NCBI GenBank assembly: GCA_021234155.1
Contig: JAJEKV010000103.1
Coordinates: 3,288,001 to 3,352,000 of the forward strand
Length of the DNA stretch: 64,000 nt
Source of the DNA: Isoetes taiwanensis
Lineage: Eukaryota; Streptophyta; Lycopodiopsida; Isoetales; Isoetaceae
Direction: 5' to 3'
Shown one piece after another: positions 42,101-52,900 of this stretch. Positions within the stretch are counted from its first letter, which is position 1; every line of letters begins with the position of its first letter. The translations under genes were made by a program, and so were the position numbers. The notes beneath the pieces were generated by a model. That model had not been told where the DNA came from, made no database searches, and worked only from the letters and a program-made list of their open reading frames with translations.

Positions 42101-44160
42101 GCTCCGTCGGTTCCCCTTGCTCAGCGTTCTCGGTTGCGGCTTCGGCCAGGTCCCAAGTGCAGCAGACCAAGTCTCGGCCCCAAAACACAAACCCTTCTAG
42201 AACACGGCAACCCACGGGGTTCGTCTTGGAGGGCCCTCTCCTTGTCGGTTGGCGGGACCTTGCGGTAGTGACTTCCGTGAGTGCGGGTGTTGGCGCTAGA
42301 GCGCGTCTTGGAAGGGCTGCCTCGGGAACTTTTGGATCCCGCCTCTTGGGGTCCGGACTCTCCCCTCTTGTGAGGGATCCCCGCAAAGTCTGGCCTCGTT
42401 TAGCAGGGGAAGGGTGCCGGCTCGGTTGCCACCAGCGGCTGCCCCGACCCGTTCTAATGCTAACCCTTTTGACCTAGACCTTCTCGAAAATTTGAAAATT
42501 GGGCGTGTCTTTGGAGATGAATTAGGAATCCAGGTGGCAAAAATAAGAATTTATTTTAGTACAATGCATTAATTGAATTTATGAATGTCTTGCCCCAAAA
42601 GCGCCCCCGAATTCTACTTGCCACATCGGGAGGAGGACAGGCCCAAACTCCGCTCCGTGGGTTCCGTTGCTCCGTATTCTCGGCTGCAGCTTCTCGGCCA
42701 GGTCCCAAGTGCAACAGACCAAGTCTCGGCCCCCAAAACACAAACCCTTCTAGAACCTGGCAACCCACAGGGTTTACGTCTTGGAGGCCCTCTCCTTGTT
42801 AGATTCGGCCGGGACCTTGCGCCGTGACTTGACGTGGAGTGGGGGTGTTGATGCGAGGCGAGAGACCCTAAAATCCCCTAAGTTGCTTGCCCGAATTTCC
42901 TCTCCCCAAGGCCACAGGGGCCGGGCCAGGCGATCTCCCTCTCGGGAATCGCGATTTGGCTCTTCCAATGGACTCAGAACGTTGACACTGCCCTGGGGAG
43001 CAAGTTCCGTGGCCAGAAGACCACCCGACCTACAAGAAGCGCCAAAGTAGCTCACTTCCATCACACTCGTAGTCAATTGGCCTAGGATGTAGATGCGGGG
43101 ATCTTGTCGTGGGCGTGAGTGTTTCTTTCTTTTGCAAAACCGACCTTGTAACTTGCTCCCTAGGGTAATTTAGCCATTCCGGACGATTTGGCGGGGGTCG
43201 ATTTGCCATTTGAGCCTCCCGGTGCGAGCGACAACTGCTGCGGTTTCTACAAGGTCGACCTCAAGACGCCCAGCGGTTTGACAAGTTCTCGGGGACCGTC
43301 TGGAATCTTTTGGCCTTCGAAGAGGGGTCCACGAGCGGAGGATCCAGCGGTCGGATAGGGGAACAGACTCTCGGGAGGGTGGTCATTAGCGTGCGACCCC
43401 GGGGGCGCCGGGGAAAGGGCTGCCTCGGGAACTTTTGGATCCCGCCTCTTGGGGTCCGGACTCTCCCCTCTTGTGAGGGATACCTGCAAGGTCCTGGCCT
43501 CGTTTGACATGGGGAAGAGTGCCAGCTCGGTTGTCCTGCAACGGGCTGCCCCGACCGTTCTAATGCTAACCCTTTGACCTAGACCTTCTCCAAAAATTTG
43601 AAAATTGGGCTGTGTCTTTGGAGATGAATTAGGAATCGGTGGCAAAAATCAGAATTTATTTTCGTACAATGCATTAATTGCGAATTTATGAATGTCTTGC
43701 CACTGCAAAAGCGCCCCCCGACTTCTACTTGCCACATCGGGTTGAGGACATGCCCAAACTCCGCTCCGTCAGTTCCCATTGCTCCGCGTTCTCGGCCGCA
43801 GCTTCTCGGCCAGGTCCCAAGTGCAACAGACCAAGACTCGGCCCCCAAGACGCAAACCCTTCTAGAACCTGGCAACCCACAGGGTTTACGTTTCGGAGGC
43901 CCTCTCCTTGTCAGATTTGGCCGGGACCTTGCGCCGTGACTTCACGTAGAGTGCGGGTGTTGACGCTAGAGCACGGACCCTAAAATCCCCCCGGAAGCTG
44001 CTTGCCCCGAATTTCCTCTCCCCAAGGCCCTGGGGACGGATGGGCGAACCCCTCTCCAGAATCGCGATTTGGCTCTGCCAATGTACTCAGAACGTCGACA
44101 TTGCCCTGGGGACCAAGTTCTGTGGCCAGAAGACCACCCGACCTCCAAGAAGCGCCGTCA
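36119..44160. repeat. GC-rich tandem array with a unit of about 1.1 kb
   Basis: The landmark GAATTTATGAATGTCTTGCC recurs near 37609, 38713, 39803, 40908, 42020, 42580 and 43683: intervals about 1104, 1090, 1105, 1112, 560 and 1103. Other landmarks are GCGGTTTGACAAGTTCTC, AAGTAGCTCACTTCCATCAC and GGGATCCCTGCA-type blocks. One unit (42020-42580) has a large deletion, and 36.7-37.3 and 39.1-39.6 kb contain an alternative segment (CATCCATGTCAAATAGCTTT). Copies differ by many 1-3 base indels. Long frames occur on both strands but are not conserved in frame between units, so I read no gene. The right end stops at 44155 in an AAGAAGCGCC block. Confidence 0.92.
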
Positions 44161-44620
44161 TTTAAATTATTTTTTATTTTAGTTGTGACATGTTTGATAC
44201 TGGGGCATGTTTGAGCCTAGTGGCAATGCTTGAGCCTAAGAGGCTTGTTTGAACCTAGGTGGCATGTTCGACCCTAAGGGAAATGCAACGCCTACGTGTG
44301 GTATTTTGTTATTGCGACGTCATATACAATATATTTTATTTTAATATGTGACCTGTTTGATCCCAGGTCGCATGTTTGAGTCACATGTCATGTTTGAATC
44401 TAGTTGACATGTTTGATGTAAGTGGCATATTTTAGCCACGTGTAATGTGAGCCTAGGTGGCAACATGTCATTGTGACGTCATGTGTTGTATTTTTTTCTC
44501 TACTTTATGTGGCATATATTTGATCTTCTATTGGAGCCTAGGTGGCATGTTCTAGTCTAGGGGCAATGCTTGAGCCTATGTGGCTTCTTTGAGCCCATGT
44601 TCCACCCGTTCTTTATTCCT
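44161..44620. repeat. Short dispersed repeats, TTTGAGCCTAGGTGGCATG type
   Basis: At least eight degenerate copies of TTTGAGCCTAGGTGGCATG occur, mixed with three GACGTCAT or GCGACGT motifs at 44318, 44474 and nearby. AT-rich, no coding signal. Confidence 0.75.
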
Positions 44621-44639
44621 CCGATATAATGTATACCAA

Positions 44640-44715
44640 AAGGGGAGGGGGGGAAAAAAAAGAATTGAATTGAATGGGTTTTATTGCACCACGAAGACCA
44701 ATAGACATAGCCTAT
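44640..44715 (-). mobile_element. Possible LINE 3'-end fragment
   Basis: A GAATT-rich simple sequence beside TTTTATTGCACCACGAAGACC and AATAGACATAGCC resembles the 3' end of the LINE at 57116 (CCACGGAGACCAATAGGCCA). Probably a very short copy on the minus strand. Confidence 0.4.
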
Positions 44716-44779
44716 TAGAAGGATTTGCGAGGATGTGCATAATATTTGACTTATAGAATTTAATGATCGTCTCCTCTAG

Positions 44780-47310
44780 GTGCTAACTAGGAGTCGTCAT
44801 TGTTAGCATTGCGAACATTTGTATTAAAATGCCGAAGTACATCGTATTTCGTGGAATTGCTACGGTGTAAGATCGCATGAGAGTGGTGGTCCAACCTCTT
44901 GATGCTTTCGTTTTCGGTGAGTTTGAATGCTTTGATACGCGGAGGGTTCTTGAGGCGTTATTGACTCCTCTAGCACAACATCTTGGAATATTGGGCGTCC
45001 CCTCGGTGTAGTTTGTATGATAAACCACCATGTTGGGTCTTGTCGATCGGTAAAAAAAAAAAAATCTGGTCAAAGAAAATTTGGACGTGAGATTGATATT
45101 GATGGTCTAAATTTTGAAGTGGATATGTATATGTGTGTACTGTTTCACGGTTATGCGGAAGGACAAAGCGTCTCACTACCGGTACATCTTGCTAGAGTTG
45201 ACAACGAAAAAGCCACTGTTCTATCATACTTTCTTTGTAGGCTGGCCCCCTTAATTGAAGGTCAAACCAATCGACATCGAATATGAAGGTCTTAAAATTG
45301 CCATCAACATCCACCTCCATTATAGTCTTTAACCTCCGACCCAATCACGGTGGCTTCGGCGATTACGATCGGCAACACTTGATTGAAACTCCATCGTGAA
45401 TGATGCCATGACTCATTGATCACAAGTCTTCTGTGTATGTCAAGAGAACTCACACGATAGTGGGTCCCATGCCACCATATCGAGGAGTAAGATATATCTT
45501 GTCAAAAGCACCATTAATGTCAATAGATACAATAACATCAAAAGAAAATACTCGATTTCGACATCAACATAATTTGTTGCAACTACCTTTTTCATGACAC
45601 CTTTGTGCGTATGCCCATTAAAGTAGCTGTAATATACTCCCCTTGTAATATGCATCGGTCAAAGCTGTAGTACCCATTCTCTTTCCATCTTGTCAGGCAA
45701 GGGTTCATATCCATCGAGTGCAGGGGGCTCGTCTATTATGTCGTCTCCATTCATGCCTCTTCTCTTCCATTTCTTCCTTTGCATTCTCATAACGAGCAAT
45801 CCATTTTGCCATTGGTGCCGAATTGTAAAGAAGAAATTGATTTACCCTATAATGATCATATCGGTGAAATGACTTACGCATACCATTGCCTTACGCCACT
45901 ACCCCCACAATCTTCTTCGTCCCCTTCATCACTCCATAAGGTGCATCGGATGTCTGGCGGAAATATATTCGTCATATAGAAAAGTGACTCTTTCGCCAAG
46001 CCATCCCTCGCCATACTACCTTCGGGGCGTGCTCTTTGACGCACCATATCCTTCAATACCTTCATAAACCTTTCCAAGAAAAACATCCATCTCGCATATA
46101 CGGTTCCATGAGCTCCACTTCCTCAATAAGATGTACCAAAAGATGGGTTTGGTATCAAGAAAGCTTCGTAGGAAACTCCTTCTCCAACAACCAACATGCC
46201 TCTGCCATTTTCACTTTCATCTCTTCAATTTCGTCTTTCGGTATAGTTTTTTACACATCCACCTATGAGGTCCAAAAAAAAAAAAAAAAAAAAACTTAGC
46301 CACAAATAAAATAGGCAGGGGACCACTAAATCAACATGGGTAACAACCTTATGACCTTTGATAGGGCACTTATTGCCTCAATGGTCCCTTGTCTAAAACT
46401 CCCTAAAGGTCGGGGGCTTGAAGAACCGCATGATCAAACACCAAATATAAGTATGGGTTACATTTAATAGTAGTGCATATATGTCGACTTCAATTGCTTA
46501 CATGCAAGAACTTATGCCGATCATGGGACTTTAAACCGGTCGGCTCCCGGTACTTGTGAATGCGGTTACCCAATGATTGCATATAACCGGTTGGTGTTCT
46601 AAGGGCCCTTAAATCATCATAAATAGCTTCGATGGTCAGCCCTAGCAATAACCCATTTTTGCGGAGGAAGTGGTTGCCCTTCACCTCGGATCCATGCCTC
46701 TTTCTTTGTATTACTTACCTAAAGGTCCATCCAGGCATTTGTTGTGTCTTTTTGACCAAATACATGCTTCCATAAAGAGTTTCCCATGTTCTTGAAGATA
46801 TGCATCGGGTCTAAAGGTGTTGAATCAATAGGTCGGTCCAATATGGTAGTCTATAAAAAGCAGACTTCCTTTTCATATTGGCGATAAAGACTTCCTCCTC
46901 CGCGGCTTCCTGTAGCCACCTTTGTATAATTCCTCATCCTCCTTTGTCTAGGTCGGCTCACGACCTCCTCATTCACCGCAGTGCCCCCCGCGGATTTCCC
47001 CTTGCGGATTTTCCCCTCTTCCTTCTTATCCCAGCGCTCACCCCATTCTCGTATGGTAATTACGCTTGGTGGTCTCAGTATAGTCTACGATTGCCATCGA
47101 ATTGTGCACGCCTATTTGCTTCGACGGGGGGGTGCGTGAGCGGCAAATACTTCCTAAAACCCTCGTATACTACTTTCTTCAGATGCTTAGAGTGACGGTG
47201 CTGCAACTTTTCCCCACATATCATGCAAGGGAAGTGCCCCGATGTCTTAAACCCAGAACACTCGGCAAGCCCAGGAAAGTCATGCATAGTCCACGGGACA
47301 GAAGTTAGTG
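44780..47310 (-). pseudogene. CACTA (En/Spm) TNP2 transposase, decayed
   Basis: Minus-strand pieces follow TNP2 order. 47287-47075 has DFPGLAECSGFKTSGHFPC, a CxxC, and RKYLPLTHP (Transposase_21 region: DFPAYGxLSGW, CPxC, RRFLPxxHP). 46684-46490 has EPTGLKSHDRHKFL (TNP2 GLKSHDCH). 46240-45874 has LLVHLIEEVELMGTVYARWM and FLERFMKVLKDMVRQRARPE (DUF4218 region). Further pieces reach 44.8 kb. Many stops and shifts; no terminal inverted repeats found. It is a fragment of an old element, and could be part of the larger repeat zone to its left. Confidence 0.85.
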
Positions 47311-48014
47311 TTTCTCTGATACAGGCATGACAGCAAAATATGAATATTCAATGATGGGGAAGTGTAGAGAATTATGGCATGCTCAAAGAACCATTAGGTT
47401 GAATTGGTCATTGAATATTTATGTTTAAGAGAAGACCATGGTATCATGGTGTACATTAGATAATTGATATTATTTGCAGACTACCCTAAATATTAGCTCG
47501 GTGAACAATATATCGGGCCAGGTGGATTCAACAGCATCAATCTAGCAACCGAATGGATTGATCAATGGGTAAGATACAGATACAGGGATTGCCCGATTGC
47601 GGTGATCTCCAAGTATATTTAACTAGAAATTCATTATGTACAGATATACAGTGGAAGCGAAATCTTGAGTTGAAGTTTCGTGTTTTGTTCTTTGAATATC
47701 TTCTGTTGAATACCTAATGTTTTGTGTGTGACATTTGTAAAATAAAAGGCTAAGTTCATATTTGAATAGTTGGTGACAATGTAACTATTGGTATGTCCGA
47801 CCATAATTGGTGACCATAATTGGTGACAATGTAACTATTGGTATGTTTACTTGTCCTTAGCTAGTAGTGTCCAGATTCCTAAATTCACTGCAGTATTTGA
47901 GTAGATGTCATCTTTCTAATTTCTTCTATATGCAAGTCAAATGTGGCATGCTCAATAGTAACTTACCATTTGCATCTTGCTTTACTTATTCTTAAATTTG
48001 TATTCTTGAAACAG
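47311..48014. other. Unassigned, one small duplication
   Basis: GGTGACAATGTAACTATTGGTATGT-type sequence occurs at about 47771 and 47822, with ACCATAATTGGTG twice between. Otherwise nothing. Upstream exons of the carbonic anhydrase were not found here. Confidence 0.5.
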
Positions 48015-48421
48015 GTCATAATGCTGTCTTGCATGCATGCACGATAGAGGACAATTCCTTTTGGGAATGGGGCCAACTCTCCTTGATGGTGCTGTAGTTG
48101 AAAAAGGTGCCATGGTTGCAGCAGCAGCTCTCTTGACACAAAATACGTATGTGCCAACTGGACATCCATGTCTTTTCTTCTCCTTCTGCTACTTACTGAC
48201 ATGGGCTTTTTGTGGAAGCCTAATTTGGAATTATCTGCTGAATCTTTTTCTAGATATTGGCGAGAAACCCAGCAAGGTTTCTGAGGAACCTTACTGAGGA
48301 GGAGACTGAATTTATCTTGAAATCTGCAGAAAACTATAGTCTGTTATCCATAGCACATGCACAGGAAAATGAGAAAAACTTTATAGAGAATGAAGATGAT
48401 AAGGTGCTTAGGAAGAAATAG
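48015..48421 (+). pseudogene. Gamma carbonic anhydrase 3' exons, broken
   Basis: Two exons. The first (48015 to about 48166) follows an ACAG acceptor and encodes HNAVLHACTIEDNSF, then TLLDGAVVEKGAMVAA, the beta-helix repeats of plant gamma carbonic anhydrases, subunits of mitochondrial complex I. The second (48254-48421) follows TTTTTCTAG and encodes NPARFLRNLTEEETEF and YSLLSIAHAQENEKNFIE to a TAG stop. Defects are a missing base near 48058 (TTTTGGG for TTTGTGGG), a lost splice donor after exon one (GGACATCC), and WAG changed to LAR. No 5' exons are in view. It is very likely a pseudogene of a duplicated gene, since introns are retained. Confidence 0.85.
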
Positions 48422-49922
48422 CTGATACAAACAGGTGACAGTCTTGTTGTACAGAGCTTGACACCTTTAAAAATCGGCCTATCCAACTTGCTTATGGGAG
48501 CAAGTTTCCATCCAAGGGCCCTTACCGATATTCAGAAAATTTCATCTTCTTTCTTGCAGAAAACTACCTGCATTTCTGGGCAATTAATAAAAATAAGGGG
48601 TTTTGGGTCATGGACCCGTGTTTACAATATCTTTTGATTATGCTTCTCTTCCTAAAGCTTCAGTGAGTACAATGTTGAGATTTCCTGCATTGGGCAAATA
48701 AATATGCCTATGGAGGTAACGATTGGAACCTCTATTGCCAATTATGTTGCATCTCATTTAAGTTAGTTATAAAAGAAGTTTATAAAAGGTTTTTTTCGAT
48801 TGAGAGGAGCAAGTGAAAATTATCGATTAAGTGCCAGGGTGAGTGGTTTGAAAAATTCAAGACATTCTAAAGCCAGCTGAGTTTGTCATTGGGAAGTTTA
48901 AAGCCTGAATTTGTCATTGGTACACTTGAAGCATTGAATATTTGCGACTTATCTGCTGGTCCAAAATTGGGGACAGGTCATGATTCCAGCAACTGACATT
49001 CCTGAAATATTTCTCTATTAACGATCGTAGTTTGGAATCAATAACCATAGCTGAAATACTTTTAAGTGGGAACCACAATGGTAGCACTGGTTTTCCAACA
49101 GTATAGCACCATTCACATAATGAGAAATTCATTATGCTCTAAAAAGATGGTGCTTTGTCTTACATTACAGACTAGTGCACTACAACCAGAATACTAAAAC
49201 TCCAAAAGCACTTCAAATTACCTTTGGAATACCAGTACTATTGCTTGTCTAGCAACATCTGCACTTCTGGCATGTTTGTTGCAACTGGGACATTTCAGCC
49301 CAGGCCCTCAACAAGTACAAATGGTGTACGGGTCCAGCTTCCAGTTTCAACTGGCTCGGACTGATTGAATTCATCTATGTAGATGAAACAGTTCAGAGGA
49401 AGAAGTTGCCTATCAAGATCAAGCAACTTCTGTGGCTGCCTTTGGTCAAAAATCAGGGTGGTAACCTTTGTCTATCATCATAAAAGATATAATAAATGAA
49501 AGAGAACAGAAAAAGGAAATAGAAACACCTCACCTCTTCCAGAACCGAATCATCCTGCTTCTTGAAATTCGCAGTATAAAGTGGCTGCCTATAGCAGAAC
49601 GGACTTGTCCAACTGCATGTGTGAAACCAAATGAAGTGCCCCCTTACATAATCATCCTATATACATGCAGAAATCATGATGTTCTTGAGATCACTTCCTG
49701 CTTAGGCATTTCTTGAACATTTTGCATGCATCTCACATAGTGTTTAGTTTGCATTGAATATCAATTAAAGCGAACAATGCAAGGTGCATGAACATACCCG
49801 ATGCAAGGACATGTAAAAGTCAATTTCTGATAGAAACTGCTATTAAGAAAAAAATTGATGTTACATGACACCACCAAGTGAATGGCCCCTGTCAAACAAT
49901 CATCTGAGACAAGCATAAAGCC
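48422..49922. other. Unassigned
   Basis: AT-rich sequence with scattered intron-like borders (TTCTTGCAG near 48560) but no protein match. May include downstream remains of the carbonic anhydrase locus and the 3' end of the next gene. Confidence 0.4.
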
Positions 49923-52900
49923 TCAAACATGGTGGCGGATTTCATAATCAAAATAAACAGGAGCTAGAAGAGCAAAGATAACTACAGTAGCATAAACACT
50001 AATATAGGCTAACTGGCCGAAAGTAATCCCAACACGGGAGATGGGAGGACGGTCTCCAAAATCCGTTTTCAAGAATGCACCTCTATTCCATAAATGCAGG
50101 TTTATGACCTGCAATTCAACTTTGAACCGAAAGTAATCTCTGACCTTCCATAGAATAGTCCAAACAAACGCTACTAGTGAAAGGTACCACACTGGGTATA
50201 CGATGCCCCAAGGTATGGGGGTCGACCCAGTGTGCAACATCAGCAAAAATCCTGCAAAACATTCGTATTGCAGATTAATATCAAGAAACAGATTCCAAAA
50301 CAGCAAGTGAAACGAAATTTTAATATCATATACATTATATTACCAGTTAAAGTCTGGTCTAGCTTACATCAATAGGTAGAAGCAGCAGAATATCAGTAGG
50401 TAGGAGCAGCATAATATGCTGATACATTAAGAAAACAGTTTGACAACTAGAGTCGTTTAGTTAGATATTAGTTACAAAATTTTAGAACTTGCTGCCATCA
50501 TTAGAACTTGCTGCCATCATTCGCCTTCCTGCACAAATTTTAGTGCTGAATAGTAGCACTTTCCTTTTGCGGTTTGCCATAGCTATCTGTTCTAAAAAAA
50601 TTTAAATGTCTATCAACCACGTGAATTCTCGCAAAGCAAGCTGGGCCAATGCACAGAAAAAGCAAGCTAGGATAGAGGTGCACAGGTTCCCTGTTAAAGC
50701 TAGGAGAGGTGCGCAGGTGCCCTGTTAGAAGGAGACCCTGTAACTCTCATACCCTTCCCATTTCATCTGATCAATTGGGCAGTTTGAAATCGGTTCTAAA
50801 TTCGTCAATTCCAGCTCCGTGTAACGAATTGGGCATGGATTCTACGCGAGAGTCAATGATGTACAACGATGGCAGCATCCATTTTCTAGTCAATCCATTG
50901 GCAACGTGAAGAAAGAGCTTAAATCCGGGGCTAATTCTAGCAGACAATACAATTAGAATGAAATATCCTCAACCATTGGATTATATTATAACAATGCAAA
51001 GAGAAAAACATCTGAAGAGGTCACATTCTGTGTGATGGTGTTTCATCCAGGTTGCTAGACGAGTATACAAATTACAGGCTGCAGCAATGCTATTCAAAAG
51101 ATAAGATAGATTTGAGAAAGAAAGGGAGGCCAGAGCGGGAGAGAAGCGAAAATTCAGTTTCGGGAGCGCTGCTAAACTGAAGACAGATTTTTCAGCAGAG
51201 AAGCAGGCTTTGGAGGATCTAATCCTTATTATGCAAACCCCGCCCATTACCTTAATCTCTGACATGATCATTGGCTGGTCTACATCTCCAGCGCAGAAGC
51301 TCAATCTCAAACGCTTCATTTTCTACCCTGCTGCTCCGTTCTACCTCGCTGCATTGCTTAAATCTGCAAGCTTGATCTTGGAAGGCGTTGATCAAGGTTC
51401 TCACCCAGGTTTAGAAATTGAGAAGGATCATTTGCCTGTTATTCCTTTGTCCCAGGTGCCTGATTATATGAAGGAGAAGGACCACCCGTTTTTCAACCGC
51501 TTGCAAATCCTAAACTCAGATGGGATTTTGCTCAATACTTTCAACGAGCTAGATGGAAAGGTTTTACATGTTTTACAACATATGCCAGAAGCAAAAGGCG
51601 TAAAGATGTTTCCAGACCATGGCCTAAATTTACTTCCAAACGCTTTCCCAAAAGATACTGTCATCCTTAAACACAATCACAGCCAGAGCACCATTCTTCA
51701 CGTTTGCCCTAAAACCTTCTACTCTGGGACCTTTTGGAATTGGAAAACTAAGTGCAAAACTGCGTCCAGAGATGTGCAGAGTTCTTTCTCGCCCAAGTTC
51801 AACCCAGACATCTTCATTTTTAAGTCCTAGCTTCCCAGAACAACCAAAAATAAATTCCAAAACTGAAAAAAAAAAACATGGATGCGGATTAAAGATTTGT
51901 TAAAATACTCTGCAACTAACCTGGCAAGTTCATCTCGAATATATAAGCTTCGGGATTTTCCCTCCAACCCTTAGGAAGGGAAGGTGTAGAAGAAGGAGAC
52001 AGATTATGCTTAAGAAATAAAAGCCCAGCCAAGGTCGTAAGATAGAGCATAACTTGGTCGCCGGAAGGCATTTTTTTGCTTTTCAAATGATAGGTCTTTG
52101 CCACTAGATATGCAGTTGCCCTAATTGCTCTTGAAAAACCAAATATTCTTCTCCTGAAAATAGAAATTAGATTGGAAGAGGCCACGCATTAGCTCATCCC
52201 CTGTTTTTGGATGCTGAGAAATCACTTGAAACACTCTGTGGAGCTGCTGTGTTTGTCAGCCGAAAAGGGGATATGCAGTGTTTAGATTGGTTGGAAAACA
52301 AAGCAAAGTGCACAGTTCTGTTCCTGTGTTTCGGAAGCTGGGAGACACTAGAGGATGCACAGATTTTTGCAATTGCAAAGGGTTTAGAGGCAAGCAAATA
52401 GCCCTTTATATGGGTTACTGCAGAATCATCCATAGCAGTGCTTCCAGACGGATTCCAAGGTAGGACAGAAAATGACGGCCTTATTGTTACAGACTGGGCA
52501 CCCCAGCAGCAATTCTAAGGCATGCTGCAATTGGGGGCTTTTTGACACACTGTGGTCGGAATTCGATAGTGGAATGCATAAGCATAGCTGGGATTCCGAT
52601 GGTGTGCTGGCCGTTTATGGGGAGCAGCCATTCGTTTGCAAGTATGTGGTGGATGAGCTTAAGATTGGAATTGAAGTAGAAGCTACAGCAGAGGGATTTG
52701 TAGATGCAGATGAGGTTGAAAGATGCGCCAGAATTGTGATGCAAAATGAAAGTGGCATCAGAGAGAGGGCCGCTGTTCTGAAAACAAAGGTCGACTGAAT
52801 TTTCGCCATGGCCCTTGCCAGATTCACCATTGCAGTTACATGACCACGCCCACTTGCTATACAATGCGATACAATCCGCCGAGTCTGGCTATGGCAGGCC

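Noticed and set aside
36119-44160. Many 70-180 codon frames in the array, some with Arg/Gly-rich sequence
   Set aside because: Frames change between units through small indels and are on both strands; high GC alone explains the lack of stops.
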